Shown here one piece after another: positions 34,987-45,325 of a DNA stretch of 64,000 nucleotides. The stretch spans positions 282,268-346,267 of the forward strand of contig MKTL01000016.1 in the NCBI GenBank assembly GCA_001897605.1, written 5' to 3'. How positions within the stretch are numbered: the stretch's first letter is position 1; each line of letters opens with the position of its first letter. A program made the translations under genes and the position numbers. The notes under the pieces were generated by a model. That model had not been told where the DNA came from and made no database searches. It saw only the letters and a program-made list of their open reading frames with translations. This DNA comes from Clostridiales bacterium 38-18. GTDB taxonomy: Bacteria > Bacillota > Clostridia > Peptostreptococcales > Acidaminobacteraceae.

Positions 34987-35615
34987 TGAATAATTGGATC
35001 GATGTAACCATGGACATCTTCCCTGAGATGATGGTCTATAAGAATAAAGATGAAAAGAAACCAAAGTATACGGTTCGTGCAACACATGAGGCGAACGGGC
35101 ACTTTGAATCCAGTATTTACATGGACTTACACACTGGAACACATATTGACATGCCACTGCATATGATTGAAAACGGTACTAATTCAGATCAGTTTAATCT
35201 TGATTTGGTCAATGGCATTTGTACGGTTCTCGACTTTAGTAAAGAGGAACGTCATGAAGTAGATGAAGCTTTTTTAAGTCAATTTGAGATCAATAAAGGC
35301 GACATTATTATTATTAAGACAAAAAATGCTTATGATACAGAATTTAATCTCGAGTATGACTATTTAGATGCCTCAGGAGCGGCTTTTCTTCAATCAAAGG
35401 GTATAAAAACTGTTGGTATTGATGCGCTTGGAATTGAAAGAAGCCAAGCAGGTCATCCAACACATTCAATTCTATTAGGAAATGACATCTACATTATTGA
35501 AGGTCTCGCACTCAAGACAATTGAAGCGGGAAGGCATGAGCTTTTATGCCTACCACTTAAAATTCTCGGCGTCGAGGGCTTACCTGCACGTGCTTTGATG
35601 CGTAGAATGGAATAA
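34986..35615 (+). CDS. Cyclase / kynurenine formamidase-like metal hydrolase
   Basis: The 209-residue protein has the family motif HTGTHIDMPLHM (HxGTHxDxPxH) that binds metal, plus GIKTVGIDALGIERSQAGHPTH. Family members hydrolyse formylkynurenine or related amides. With no tryptophan genes near and coupling to zwf, the substrate is open. The ATG in TAATG is preferred; another ATG four codons earlier lies inside zwf. Confidence 0.82.
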   Translation: MNNWIDVTMDIFPEMMVYKNKDEKKPKYTVRATHEANGHFESSIYMDLHTGTHIDMPLHMIENGTNSDQFNLDLVNGICTVLDFSKEERHEVDEAFLSQFEINKGDIIIIKTKNAYDTEFNLEYDYLDASGAAFLQSKGIKTVGIDALGIERSQAGHPTHSILLGNDIYIIEGLALKTIEAGRHELLCLPLKILGVEGLPARALMRRME

Positions 35616-35693
35616 TTGATTTGAAATTAAATTGAACAAATTGGAACATATGAGTATACTAATGAATAGACAGAATATTTATGAGGTGAATCT

Positions 35694-36167
35694 ATGAAAG
35701 ATATAATTTTAGGTGGTGGCTGTTTTTGGGGGATGGAGGCGTATTTCAAGCGTTTAAATGGCGTCCTTGAAACTGAAGTGGGCTATGCCAATGGCCAAAC
35801 AAAAGAACCATCCTATAAAGAGGTATGTACAAATACAACCGGACATGCTGAGGTGCTGTGGGTAAAATATGACCCGAGCTTGATTTCACTTGAAGTATTG
35901 CTAACACACCTTTGGAAGGTGATCGATCCGACTTCACTCAATCGTCAAGGTGGCGATGTTGGATCGCAATATAGAACGGGTATATATTATACTGACACTT
36001 CAGATGTAGAGGTTATCACAGCTTCAAAGAATGCCGAACAGCAAAAGTATGAAAAGCCAATTGTCACTGAGATTGAGCCATTAAATTATTATTTTGCAGC
36101 GGAAGAATACCATCAAGATTATTTGACTAAAAACCCAGGTGGCTATTGCCATATTAAATTGGATTAG
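35694..36167 (+). CDS. msrA: Peptide methionine-S-sulfoxide reductase
   Basis: The 157-residue enzyme repairs oxidised methionine. The catalytic Cys10 lies in [13 protein letters not shown], with [14 protein letters not shown] and a final [14 protein letters not shown]. That last Cys may be the resolving one. GAGGTGAATCT precedes the ATG. It stands alone and has a strong terminator. Confidence 0.95.
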   Translation: MKDIILGGGCFWGMEAYFKRLNGVLETEVGYANGQTKEPSYKEVCTNTTGHAEVLWVKYDPSLISLEVLLTHLWKVIDPTSLNRQGGDVGSQYRTGIYYTDTSDVEVITASKNAEQQKYEKPIVTEIEPLNYYFAAEEYHQDYLTKNPGGYCHIKLD

Positions 36168-36177
36168 AAGACATATA

Positions 36178-36221
36178 AAGACCTGTAAGAAGCTTGAAAT
36201 TTTCTTACAGGTCTTTTTTTT
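36178..36221 (+). terminator. Terminator after msrA
   Basis: AAGACCTGTAAGAA and TTCTTACAGGTCTT form a perfect 14-bp stem before a long T run. Confidence 0.9.
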
Positions 36222-36240
36222 AAAAGCAACAGCTTAGCTA

Positions 36241-36279
36241 GTGGTAAAACTGAAGGCTTGATGCCTAAAGTTTAATTTA
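36241..36279 (-). repeat. Near-palindrome family, copy A, at the end of sdaAA
   Basis: On plus it reads GTGGTAAAACTGAAGGC-TTGAT-GCCTAAAGTTT. The copy at 63891 shares GTGGTAAAA, CTGAAGGCT, GATGCCT and AAG. Read on minus the stem is followed by TTTT, so it can end sdaAA transcription. Confidence 0.5.
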
Positions 36280-37152
36280 CTTAAATAAGTCTGTTTGAAT
36301 TTGAACTCCGGTTTTAGTAGTTGCAAGTCCGCCCATTGAAGTTTCACGGAGAGAAGGGGGTAAGGCACGACCAACTCGATACATCGCTTCGACCACCTCA
36401 TCAAATGGAATGATGCTTTCAATACCAGCCAATGACATCTCAGCACATAGGAGCGCATTGGCCGCGCCCATAGCGTTTCTTTTGGCGCAAGGACTTTCTA
36501 CTAAGCCAGCGATGGGATCGCAAACTAAGCCAAGTAGATTTTTAAAACACATTGCAGCAGCGTTGAATACCATTTCTGGTGTGCCACCAAGCATATGAAC
36601 CACAGCAGCTGAAGCCATTGCTGAAGCTGTGCCAACCTCAGCCTGACAGCCTCCCTCAGCTCCTGAGATCGTCGCATTTTTAGCAACGAGGCTTCCAACG
36701 AGATTGGCTGCAAGTAGACCGGAGATTAAGGTTTCTTCATCGAGTGCGAAGCGTTCTTTGGTGGTCATTAAAACCGCTGGCATGACACCGCATGATCCAG
36801 CTGTAGGCGATGCAACAACCTTTCCCATAGATGCATTTAGCTCCATCGTACTAAGTGCGTAAGCTGCAGCCTTCGCAATCGTTTCACCACAAACGGTATT
36901 GTGACTCCCCAATCTATCGTGAATTTTACGACTATCGTTCCCAATGATTTTACCTCGTCTTGAAGGCTGTGTCATATCCTGACTGGATAATACGGCGTTT
37001 TGCATGACCTTTATGACATTTTTCAAATAATCCCTAATATAACCATAGCTTCTGCCTGTATTGATAATCTCTTCTGAGAGTGAAAATGCATTCAGTGTAA
37101 GGTTATTGTTACGGCAGTATAGAATCAATTCATTTGAAGTTGAAAATTTCAT
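36277..37152 (-). CDS. sdaAA: L-serine dehydratase, iron-sulfur-dependent, alpha subunit
   Basis: The 291-residue subunit of the 4Fe-4S serine deaminase (serine to pyruvate and ammonia) carries ASPTAGSCGVMPAV, GAEGGCQAEVGTASAMA and CDPIAGLVESPCAKRNAMGAA. These include the three conserved Cys that bind the cluster. GGAGGCGCT precedes the ATG. It follows the beta-subunit gene by 8 bases. Oxygen-sensitive, this type fits an anaerobe. Confidence 0.93.
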   Translation of the reverse strand: MKFSTSNELILYCRNNNLTLNAFSLSEEIINTGRSYGYIRDYLKNVIKVMQNAVLSSQDMTQPSRRGKIIGNDSRKIHDRLGSHNTVCGETIAKAAAYALSTMELNASMGKVVASPTAGSCGVMPAVLMTTKERFALDEETLISGLLAANLVGSLVAKNATISGAEGGCQAEVGTASAMASAAVVHMLGGTPEMVFNAAAMCFKNLLGLVCDPIAGLVESPCAKRNAMGAANALLCAEMSLAGIESIIPFDEVVEAMYRVGRALPPSLRETSMGGLATTKTGVQIQTDLFK

Positions 37153-37160
37153 AGCGCCTC

Positions 37161-37835
37161 CTAGTCGTAAATTTTCTCGATTAGATTGACGTTAATCATA
37201 CCATCTAAACGCGTTAACTCATTTAAGACGACTTCCTCAATCATTTCGTCGGTTTCAATAATACCAATGGCAATTTTCCCTTTTTCTTCTCTAAAAAGCT
37301 TCATGAAAGCGATGTTAATTCTATGCTCAGACAGGCAAGTCGATATTTTTGCTAGCATCCCTGAGTTGTCTTTATGATGTGTAACCAAAGTGTTGTAATC
37401 ACCTGAAAATTGTACGTCAATTCCGTTGATAGCGTTGATGATCATCTTGCCACCACCTATGGAGATGCCTATGATTTCCCAAGTCTCTAATCGATTGGTA
37501 TGTGCGATGATCTTAACGGTATTGGGATGAGGGGCTTCATCATCAGAACAGATAAACTGATACTTAAGCCCTCTAGCTTCAGCTATTTTAAATGCATCCA
37601 CTAAACGCTCATCATCCTGCTTTAATCCAAGAAAGCCACCAAGGAGTGCAATATCTGTTCCGTGCCCTTTATATGTCTTAGCAAAGGAACCATATAAGAC
37701 AAATTCAACCTGATTAACGGGTAATTTTATGATATTTTGAGCAGTATAACCGATTCTGCAAGCTCCAGCTGTATGTGAGCTAGAGGGCCCAATCATCACG
37801 GGGCCAATGATATCAAATAAGTTATAATTTTTCAT
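37161..37835 (-). CDS. sdaAB: L-serine dehydratase, iron-sulfur-dependent, beta subunit
   Basis: The 224-residue subunit has the substrate motif IGPSSSHTAGACRIG at the start and an ACT domain at the C-terminus (about 148-222: THHKDNSGMLAKISTCLSE). The ACT domain often binds serine. The ATG behind GGAGCTATT is the start, 11 codons inside the longest frame. It is the first gene of the two-gene operon. Confidence 0.93.
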   Translation of the reverse strand: MKNYNLFDIIGPVMIGPSSSHTAGACRIGYTAQNIIKLPVNQVEFVLYGSFAKTYKGHGTDIALLGGFLGLKQDDERLVDAFKIAEARGLKYQFICSDDEAPHPNTVKIIAHTNRLETWEIIGISIGGGKMIINAINGIDVQFSGDYNTLVTHHKDNSGMLAKISTCLSEHRINIAFMKLFREEKGKIAIGIIETDEMIEEVVLNELTRLDGMINVNLIEKIYD

Positions 37836-37968
37836 AATAGCTCCTATAATTTGAATTACATCTATCATAGCAAAATGGCTATGGAAAGGCTAATAAATAA
37901 TTCATTAAGAATAATTAAAACTCATAAAATAGGGTAAAAGTGCCATAGTACTGAAAAAAGGAGGACTC

Positions 37969-39765
37969 ATGAATCAAACATTGCTAAACGGTCTTGAATT
38001 TTTTAAGCACTTTAAAAATGGTGCAGAAAATGTGATTAAAGCGTCAGAAATTTTGAATCGCATTAACGTATTTCCTGTGAGAGATGGTGATACAGGGACC
38101 AACCTGTCAATTACACTAAGCTCAATTTTAAATGAGGCAATTGTTCATCCAGATCTCAACCTGGTCGTTAGCTCTATGTCGGAGGTTGCCCTCGAAAATG
38201 CGCGTGGCAATTCTGGAATTATATTTGCAAGCTTTATAGAAGGGTTTTCTGAGGCCTGTCATCAGCTGAAAGAGATATCTCCTGAGCAGTTTGTCAAAGC
38301 AGCCTCTCATGCGGTTGCAGTGGCTTATCAGTCGGTAAGAAACCCGCAAGAGGGCACCATATTAACGGTCATGCGATCGTGGGAAAAATACCTTGTGACG
38401 AATTGCCAGCCACAAGTGAAATTTAACGAAATGCTTCATGAAGCATATATAAATGCAGCACTTACACTTGAAGAAACACAAAATATGTTGCAGGTTCTTA
38501 AAAAAAATAAAGTAGTGGATTCTGGTGCCAAGGGGTTTGTTTTATTTTTGGAGGGGTTTTTAAATACAAAAAGTGATTTAGATGATACAAAAGAATATGC
38601 TGTGGAAGGCTTACCCCATGACTTGAAGGTTCAGTTACATGACGTGCCAGAAGACCTAAACTTCAGATATTGTACTGAGTTTATGTTAAAGGAGCCCCTG
38701 AGAGAATTGAAAGCACTTGATTATTTACTAGATCAATTTGGAGATTCTCTCATCATAACAGGCAACCAGAGATTGACTAAGATTCACGTTCATACCAATG
38801 CACCTGATCAAATTACATTGAAATTGAATGAGCATGGACATAATATTTATAAATCTAAGGTTGAGGACATGTGGCTTCAAAATAAAATTGAGACCTATCA
38901 ACACCCAAAAATTGGCATCCTAACCGATTCAATTTGCGATATTTCAGAGGCTCTAATTGATCTATATCAGATTCATCTTTTACCATTAGCCTTAATTGCG
39001 GGTGAAAGCACCTACTTGGACAAATACACAATTACTAGTGATATGCTAAAACCGTTGCTAGATGCTTCAGAATCGTATCCTTCTAGCTCACAGGTAGACA
39101 TCAAGCTGGTAAAGATCAAACTAGAATGGATGCTGAGGTATTATGAAAAAGTAGTTGTTCTGAGTGTAAGTAAAGCGCTGAGTGGCACCTACGAGGGATA
39201 TAAAAAAGCGATTGAGGCATTGGGTGAGCAGTCTGATAGAATTACGCTGATTGATACAAAGCTTAACTCTGGTGCACAGGGACTTGTGGTTTTAAAGGCG
39301 GCTCAGCTTGCCTCAGAGGGAAAATCACTTAATAAAATAGTTGAAACCATTAGTAGAGATATAGAAAATGCAAAGATTTTTGTTAGTATGGACACCTTTA
39401 AATACGCAACCAGAAGTGGTCGAGTACCTTATTTTGCTGGCAAGGTATTAACTGCACTTCATGCTAAGCCGATCATGACTTTAGATGAAGCTGGCTTTGG
39501 TAAAGCAGGCGGAATTTCGTTTTCAAGAGCATCTGCAAATCAAAAAATATTTAAAAAGCTCAAGCAAATTGCGAATAAATCTGAATCGATTAGATATGCG
39601 ATTGTTCATGCAGATAATCACAACTTAGCTGAGCGTTTTGCTCAACGAATTGAAGAGATTACAGGACAAAAGCCTGAATTTATGACTTCGATATCTGCAA
39701 TTACTGCCATTCATGCAGGAATTGGCTCTGTAGCAGTCTGTATCGTCTCAGGAGGCGAGTTATGA
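37969..39765 (+). CDS. DAK2 (FakA-like) - DegV fusion protein
   Basis: The 598-residue protein joins a DhaL/DAK2 kinase domain to a DegV domain. The DAK2 part (about 8-200) has [20 protein letters not shown] and [18 protein letters not shown] FakA-like middle region follows (about 215-305), then DegV (about 310-598) with [20 protein letters not shown] and [19 protein letters not shown]. In most Firmicutes FakA and FakB are separate, and this would put fatty acid kinase and its acyl carrier in one chain. GGAGGACTC precedes the ATG. Its stop overlaps the DUF1295 start (ATGA). Confidence 0.85.
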   Translation: MNQTLLNGLEFFKHFKNGAENVIKASEILNRINVFPVRDGDTGTNLSITLSSILNEAIVHPDLNLVVSSMSEVALENARGNSGIIFASFIEGFSEACHQLKEISPEQFVKAASHAVAVAYQSVRNPQEGTILTVMRSWEKYLVTNCQPQVKFNEMLHEAYINAALTLEETQNMLQVLKKNKVVDSGAKGFVLFLEGFLNTKSDLDDTKEYAVEGLPHDLKVQLHDVPEDLNFRYCTEFMLKEPLRELKALDYLLDQFGDSLIITGNQRLTKIHVHTNAPDQITLKLNEHGHNIYKSKVEDMWLQNKIETYQHPKIGILTDSICDISEALIDLYQIHLLPLALIAGESTYLDKYTITSDMLKPLLDASESYPSSSQVDIKLVKIKLEWMLRYYEKVVVLSVSKALSGTYEGYKKAIEALGEQSDRITLIDTKLNSGAQGLVVLKAAQLASEGKSLNKIVETISRDIENAKIFVSMDTFKYATRSGRVPYFAGKVLTALHAKPIMTLDEAGFGKAGGISFSRASANQKIFKKLKQIANKSESIRYAIVHADNHNLAERFAQRIEEITGQKPEFMTSISAITAIHAGIGSVAVCIVSGGEL

Positions 39766-40532
39766 TTGAAAGCTTAGGGTTTATAGGCGTATATTTTACT
39801 ATATTTTTCTTTGTGGGTACGATTCAAAAAAACAATAGCATCGTCGATCAGGCTTGGGGAATTGGGTTCGTTCTAGTAGCGTTCTTCAATTTATTAAGGC
39901 TTGAAACGATTCAGCTCACACACCTGATCGTCGTTGGATTGATTTCCCTATGGGGATTAAGGCTGTTTTATCATATCTTCAAAAGAAACCATAAAAAAGC
40001 AGAGGATTTCAGATATGCGAAATGGCGAGAAGAGTGGGGAAAATGGGTTATACCGAGAGCTTTTTTACAAGTCTATATGCTTCAAGGATTGTTTATGTGG
40101 ATCATTGCATTACCAGCTATTTTACTTCTCAACACACTACATAATATTAATAGTTCGGCTATATGGAGCCTTGGCATTATAGTTTGGCTATGGGGATATT
40201 GTTTCGAAGTAGTGGGGGATGTGCAGCTAAAAACTTACAAGTCCAATCCTGCAAATAAGGGTAAATTAATGACGCAAGGATTGTGGCAATATACAAGGCA
40301 TCCAAATTATTATGGAGAAGCGACCATGTGGTGGGGAATTTGGCTTCTATGCATCTCATGTGGTGTGGGTTTATGGACAGTGGTTGGACCGGTAACGATT
40401 ACGTTTCTACTTCTTTTCGTATCAGGGGTACCTATGCTCGAGAAGGCAATGGCAAATAGAGATGGGTTTGTCGAATATGCCGCAAGAACCAATAAATTTA
40501 TCCCATGGTTTCCGAAAAAGGGGGTTAAGTAA
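39762..40532 (+). CDS. DUF1295 / steroid 5-alpha-reductase-fold membrane protein
   Basis: The 256-residue protein has about six helices and the C-terminal family motif [21 protein letters not shown], plus [13 protein letters not shown] near the start. Relatives reduce or methylate lipid-like substrates; the substrate here is unknown. It is coupled by a 4-base overlap to the DAK2-DegV gene, which suggests a lipid role, and its stop overlaps the chemoreceptor start (TAATG). Confidence 0.82.
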   Translation: MIESLGFIGVYFTIFFFVGTIQKNNSIVDQAWGIGFVLVAFFNLLRLETIQLTHLIVVGLISLWGLRLFYHIFKRNHKKAEDFRYAKWREEWGKWVIPRAFLQVYMLQGLFMWIIALPAILLLNTLHNINSSAIWSLGIIVWLWGYCFEVVGDVQLKTYKSNPANKGKLMTQGLWQYTRHPNYYGEATMWWGIWLLCISCGVGLWTVVGPVTITFLLLFVSGVPMLEKAMANRDGFVEYAARTNKFIPWFPKKGVK

Positions 40533-42310
40533 TGAAGAAGATTAGTAATAAGATTATCACATTGGTAATCGCAAGTGTTTTGATTTCGTCACTTATAGTA
40601 GGTGCCATTTCTCAGTATATGATTTATACAACCAATATGGATCGTATTGATCAGTTGGAAAAGCAATTACGACAGGGCTATGATTCAAATATCAAGCATC
40701 AGGTTGAGATTGTGGTTAGTGAGCTACAGGGCATTATTAATCAGATGAATTCTGGAGTCATCAGTCAAGCAGATGCTAAACTTATTGCAGCAGATGTCAT
40801 CCGCAATGCAAAGTATGGAGAATCAGGTTACTTCTGGGCAGATACCATTGAAGGGGTCAATGTGGTTTTATTAGGTCGTGAGGATGTTGAAGGGACAAGT
40901 CGTATTGATTTGACCGATACGAATGGGAATAAAATTCTTCAAGGCTTCATAGCTCTAGTAAAACAATCTGGTGAAGGGTATTATGATTATTATTTTCCAA
41001 AACCAAATGAAACAGAAGCGCTACCGAAACGCGCTTATGTAAAGCTTTTTGAGCCGTTCGAATGGATCATTGGCACTGGTAATTATATCGATGATATCGA
41101 TGTAGCAGTTGCAGCTGAAAAGGATCAAATGAAAAAAGAAATAATGAGTGCTTACTTTATGATCATAGGTGCATTGACATTATCTCTTGTCCTTGGTATT
41201 ATAGCGGCGTTTATATTTGGCAAACGACTTTCAAAACCGATTTTAAGAATCAATGAGTTATTAATTAAAACCTCACATTTAGATATTAAAAATGATGATT
41301 CATTTGATAACCTTTTAAAATATAAGGATGAAACAGGAACGATTGCTCATTCGGTTGCCAATTTAAGAACGGTTTTAAGAGAGCTAATTGCTGAAATGCA
41401 AAAGGATTCTATCCAGCTTGAAAAATCATCTGGGGAATTAAACGATGTCGTTGAAATGGGTAAAGAAGGCATCGATGCAGTAACGCAAACGGTTACAGAT
41501 TTTGCTTCAGGTGCAACGTCACAGGCTCAGGATGCTATGGTTGCTTCTGAAAAAATGGAGGGTCTAGCTAAGGACATAGATGAAACGGTTAAGAGTGCGG
41601 ATAAGCTCAAAGATTATACCACTGCAGTTTCAGTCAGCAATGTAGAAGGGGTAAAACAGCTACAAGCGTTAAATGATACCTTTGATTCTACGGTGTCTGC
41701 CAATAAGCGATTGAATGAAAACGTTGAGACCTTGACCGTAAAATCTTCATCAATTGTACAAATCACCAATACTATTCAGCAGATTGCAGAGCAGACCAAC
41801 CTACTTGCACTGAATGCAGCGATAGAAGCAGCTCGTGCTGGGGAAGCTGGAAGAGGATTTGCTGTCGTAGCAGATGAGATTAGAAAACTGGCTGAGGAAA
41901 CCTCAAAATCAACCACTCGAATCGATACAACTGTAAAAGAAATTCTTGGTGAAATTGGTGAAACAGAGAAGAATATGACCGCTTCAAACGAAGCACTTGG
42001 CTTTTCAGGTAGCGTTTTAAATAAGGTTCAATCCGCATTTGAGACCATTGAAACCTCAATTAATAATACTTTAGCACAGCTAGATCAAATCAATGAAAGC
42101 ATCCGTCACGTCAATCGTAACAAGGACAATGCAACGGAATCCATCCATGGTATTTCTGCTATTACAGAAGAGAATGCTGCTGCTGCAGAAGAAATTGCTG
42201 CAACTATGGATACACAGGCTGATTTAATGAGAAGCATTCAAGAAAATGCAGGGGAAGTCAAATCCATCGCTGATGATATGTTAGAAATTATTAGCAGATT
42301 TAAAGTTTAA
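40532..42310 (+). CDS. Methyl-accepting chemotaxis protein, Cache sensor
   Basis: The 592-residue receptor has a membrane helix at about 8-29 and a single Cache (sCache_2-like) domain outside (about 40-190: [28 protein letters not shown]). A second helix (about 205-228), HAMP, and the signalling hairpin [20 protein letters not shown] then [16 protein letters not shown] follow. Such Cache domains often bind small organic acids. It is unusual for a chemoreceptor to be translationally coupled to a membrane reductase-like gene. Confidence 0.9.
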   Translation: MKKISNKIITLVIASVLISSLIVGAISQYMIYTTNMDRIDQLEKQLRQGYDSNIKHQVEIVVSELQGIINQMNSGVISQADAKLIAADVIRNAKYGESGYFWADTIEGVNVVLLGREDVEGTSRIDLTDTNGNKILQGFIALVKQSGEGYYDYYFPKPNETEALPKRAYVKLFEPFEWIIGTGNYIDDIDVAVAAEKDQMKKEIMSAYFMIIGALTLSLVLGIIAAFIFGKRLSKPILRINELLIKTSHLDIKNDDSFDNLLKYKDETGTIAHSVANLRTVLRELIAEMQKDSIQLEKSSGELNDVVEMGKEGIDAVTQTVTDFASGATSQAQDAMVASEKMEGLAKDIDETVKSADKLKDYTTAVSVSNVEGVKQLQALNDTFDSTVSANKRLNENVETLTVKSSSIVQITNTIQQIAEQTNLLALNAAIEAARAGEAGRGFAVVADEIRKLAEETSKSTTRIDTTVKEILGEIGETEKNMTASNEALGFSGSVLNKVQSAFETIETSINNTLAQLDQINESIRHVNRNKDNATESIHGISAITEENAAAAEEIAATMDTQADLMRSIQENAGEVKSIADDMLEIISRFKV

Positions 42311-42405
42311 GTTACGCGTACAGCCTACCTAAAAAATAGTTGTCGCACAAATAGACCGTATTTAATTACAAAATAGTATACTGCTCAAATAGAACCATAC
42401 AAGTA

Positions 42406-42452
42406 AAAAAGGTGCTATTCACATCAAAATCTGATGGAATAGCACCTTTAAA
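42406..42452. terminator. Bidirectional terminator between chemoreceptor and ABC-F genes
   Basis: AAAGGTGCTATTC and GAATAGCACCTTT form a 13-bp stem with an inner CATCA/TGATG pairing and A/T runs on both sides. Confidence 0.85.
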
Positions 42453-42459
42453 AGTTTGA

Positions 42460-44016
42460 CTAGACGATTTTAGTGGTCCATTGCTCTAAGTTCCAGACAT
42501 CGCTTACGACATCTCTATAGAATTCAGGCTCATGGCTAATGAGAAGAATGGTTCCTTTAAATGCATTGAGTGCGCGCTTAAGCTCTTCTTTTGCATCGAC
42601 GTCTAGATGGTTTGTCGGCTCATCCAGAACTAGGAAATTTGTTTCTTTATTGATTAATTTACAAAGTCTTACCTTTGCTTGCTCACCACCACTGAGTACA
42701 ACGACTTTACTCTCGATGTGTTGTGTGGTTAAACCGCATTTTGCGAGCGCAGCTCTTACTTCGTACTGTGTATACGAAGGGAACTCCTTCCACACTTCAT
42801 CGATACAGGTGTTATAGTTAGCCTCTTTGATTTCCTGTTCAAAGTAACCGATATGAAGGAATTCTCCAGTGTCAACTTTTCCGCTGATACTTGGAATCTG
42901 ACCCAGTATACTTTTGAGAAGTGTCGTTTTACCAAGACCATTTGCCCCGATAATGGCAACTTTTTGTCCACGCTCTAAAGTCAGATTAAGTGGACGACAT
43001 AAAGGCTCATCATAACCGATAACTAAATCTTCAGTTTTAAAAATCAGCTTTCCTGATGTTCTCGCCATCTTGAAATTGAATTCTGGCTTTGGTTTCTCTC
43101 TTGCCAGTTCAATACGATCCATTTTATCCAGTTTCTTTTGGCGAGACATCGCCATGTTTCGTGTTGCGACTCTCGCCTTATTTCTTTGAACGAAATCTTC
43201 AAGGTCAGCAATCTCTTGTTGTTGTTGCTTGTATGCAGACTCAACCTGTTTTTTCTTAGCTTCATAAATTCTAATAAAATTATCATAATCGCCAACATAA
43301 CGATTGAGTTCTTTATTATCCATATGATAGATGAGGTTGACGACGCTATTTAAGAATGGGATATCATGTGAAATTAAAATGAATGCGTTTTCATAATCGT
43401 TGAGGTATTTTTTTAGCCATTCGATATGATCTTCATCAAGGTAGTTGGTTGGCTCATCTAGTAAAAGGATATCAGGTTTTTCAAGTAGTAGCTTAGCGAG
43501 TAGAATTTTCGTTCTTTGACCGCCGCTTAAGCTATCAACTTCTTTATCAAGGCCGACGTCAAGTAAACCTAGACCTCTTGCAACTTCACTGATTTTAGCT
43601 TCAATAATGTAAAAATCGTTGTGATTGAGGATGTCTTGAATCGTACCGACCTCTTCCATGAGAACATCGAGTTCCTCTGGTGTGACATCGCCCATTTTCA
43701 TATACATATCGTTCATTTCAGTTTCTAAATCGTATAGATATTGAAACGCACTTTCTAGTACATTTTTAATGGTCATGCCTTTTTCTAGTGCCGTGTGTTG
43801 GTCCAAATAACCTGCACGAACGCGTTTTGACCATTCAATATTGCCCTCATCTGGCTCAAGCTTATGCGTAATGATGTTCATAAACGTCGATTTTCCTTCA
43901 CCGTTCGCACCGATTAGGCCGATGTGCTCTCCTTTTAGTAAACGGAAAGAGACGTTGTTAAAGATGGCTCTATCTCCAAAGCCGTGGCTGAGATTTTTAA
44001 CCGTTAAAATACTCAT
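42460..44016 (-). CDS. ABC-F family ATP-binding protein
   Basis: The 518-residue soluble protein has two ABC domains without membrane segments: Walker A GANGEGKST and GANGLGKTT, signatures SLSGGQRTK and LSGGEQAKV. A charged linker (about 238-310) lies between. ABC-F proteins act on the ribosome, as translation factors or in antibiotic resistance. Subfamily (YbiT-, Uup- or resistance-type) cannot be settled by eye. GAAAGGAAAAG precedes the ATG. No attenuator was identified in the leader. Confidence 0.88.
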   Translation of the reverse strand: MSILTVKNLSHGFGDRAIFNNVSFRLLKGEHIGLIGANGEGKSTFMNIITHKLEPDEGNIEWSKRVRAGYLDQHTALEKGMTIKNVLESAFQYLYDLETEMNDMYMKMGDVTPEELDVLMEEVGTIQDILNHNDFYIIEAKISEVARGLGLLDVGLDKEVDSLSGGQRTKILLAKLLLEKPDILLLDEPTNYLDEDHIEWLKKYLNDYENAFILISHDIPFLNSVVNLIYHMDNKELNRYVGDYDNFIRIYEAKKKQVESAYKQQQQEIADLEDFVQRNKARVATRNMAMSRQKKLDKMDRIELAREKPKPEFNFKMARTSGKLIFKTEDLVIGYDEPLCRPLNLTLERGQKVAIIGANGLGKTTLLKSILGQIPSISGKVDTGEFLHIGYFEQEIKEANYNTCIDEVWKEFPSYTQYEVRAALAKCGLTTQHIESKVVVLSGGEQAKVRLCKLINKETNFLVLDEPTNHLDVDAKEELKRALNAFKGTILLISHEPEFYRDVVSDVWNLEQWTTKIV

Positions 44017-44118
44017 TTCTTTTCCTTTCTATTAAAAGCGATATACGCTCTAGTTCTATTTTATCCTTTGATATTATATAATAAAAAGATAAAAAAACGC
44101 AAAGGAAATTGATGGGTT

Positions 44119-44721
44119 ATGAGAGATAAGCTAGAAATAATTGAGGTTAAGCAGATCCCTAGCTTGAAATACCTATATGCATATGAAATTAGATACTTAA
44201 ATCGCAAGGGTGAAGAAAAAATTTGGGAACTGGTTTCAAGAAAAGGAATTGAACGATTAGAATCGGAGATCTATCGTCATGAAAAATACAGCGATGGTAC
44301 GATGATTGTAGCGACGAATCCGGATAAGACGCAAACAGTCATGATTAGAGAATATAGAGTTTCCGCAGGTCAGTTTATTTATATGTTTCCAGCGGGTCTT
44401 AGTGATCCTAATGAAACCATTGATGTAACTAGTAAAAGGGAATTTTTAGAGGAAACTGGTATGACGTTTGAGCTAAAAACTTTTTCAAATGCAAGATATA
44501 CTTCAGTGGGGATCATCAATGAAAAGGTTGAAATCGCATACGGATACTACACTGGGAAACCAAACGCTGCCTACCAAACTGAAGATGAGTTGATTGAGGT
44601 TGTAATGGTTGATCGAATACTGGCGAAACACATTTTAGACAACGAGGAAATAAGTATTAGAAGTGCGTTGATATTAGAGAATCTTTTCAAACTAAATCCA
44701 TTTATAAATGAGGTAAAATAA
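44119..44721 (+). CDS. Nudix hydrolase (ADP-ribose pyrophosphatase-like)
   Basis: The 200-residue protein has a full Nudix box, G-LSDPN-E-TIDVTSK-REFLEETGM (about residues 94-116), which binds metal for pyrophosphate cleavage. The N-terminal strand region (IWELVSRKGIERLESEIYRH) resembles ADP-ribose-type members; the substrate is not proven. The ribosome site (AAAGGA) is 12 bases away and weak. Its stop overlaps the GNAT start. Confidence 0.85.
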   Translation: MRDKLEIIEVKQIPSLKYLYAYEIRYLNRKGEEKIWELVSRKGIERLESEIYRHEKYSDGTMIVATNPDKTQTVMIREYRVSAGQFIYMFPAGLSDPNETIDVTSKREFLEETGMTFELKTFSNARYTSVGIINEKVEIAYGYYTGKPNAAYQTEDELIEVVMVDRILAKHILDNEEISIRSALILENLFKLNPFINEVK

Positions 44722-45200
44722 TGACATTATTAGGTAAAGAACATAAAGATGCTATTTTTGAATTATGTCAGAGGCTAATTGAAGAAAATGCAAGGATGAG
44801 TTTTACAGACATTGAAAACATTGAACATTTAGAAAAATGGTTTAATGATACCAACGTTTTATTATATGGAAAATTGAATGAAGCCGGTCAGCTGATTGCT
44901 ATGGTGAAAGCGACGAGAGGTGTAGGTAATAAAGCACACAGCTGTTACCTTGCTGCTGCGACACACCCAGATTATAGAAAAGAAAGTCAGGCGAGTTCGC
45001 TGACAAATGAAGTCCTTGATGATTTAAAAAATAGAGGGGTATTAATAGCACGTACCTATATTTACTCCTGGAATCACGCCTCGATTAAAACCATAGAAAA
45101 ATGTGGTTTTACATTAAGTGGTCGCGTGGTCATGCATGAATACGACGAAATTACTGGTGACTACATAGACGATTTGATCTATTATAAGCGATTAGTTTAA
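44721..45200 (+). CDS. GNAT family N-acetyltransferase
   Basis: The 159-residue protein is a minimal GNAT fold, with AATHPDYRKESQASSLTNEV as the acetyl-CoA loop (the usual Q/RxxGxG/A is altered) and YSWNHASIKTIEKCGFTLSG as the last core. It is coupled to the Nudix gene by TAATG. The substrate is unknown. Confidence 0.78.
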   Translation: MTLLGKEHKDAIFELCQRLIEENARMSFTDIENIEHLEKWFNDTNVLLYGKLNEAGQLIAMVKATRGVGNKAHSCYLAAATHPDYRKESQASSLTNEVLDDLKNRGVLIARTYIYSWNHASIKTIEKCGFTLSGRVVMHEYDEITGDYIDDLIYYKRLV

Positions 45201-45325
45201 ATATTTCGAAATAGTCATTTGACCTTTAGAGGTTGTATGATATAATGAAGTGTTTGAAAAATGGAGAAGTACCAAACAAGACAGAGAAAGACTCTTTCTT
45301 GTCAAGATATACGAAAGGAATAATA

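Noticed and set aside
45233-45325. N-terminal extension of the DEAD-box helicase
   Set aside because: No ribosome site. The ATG at 45326 behind AAAGGA gives the usual family start.
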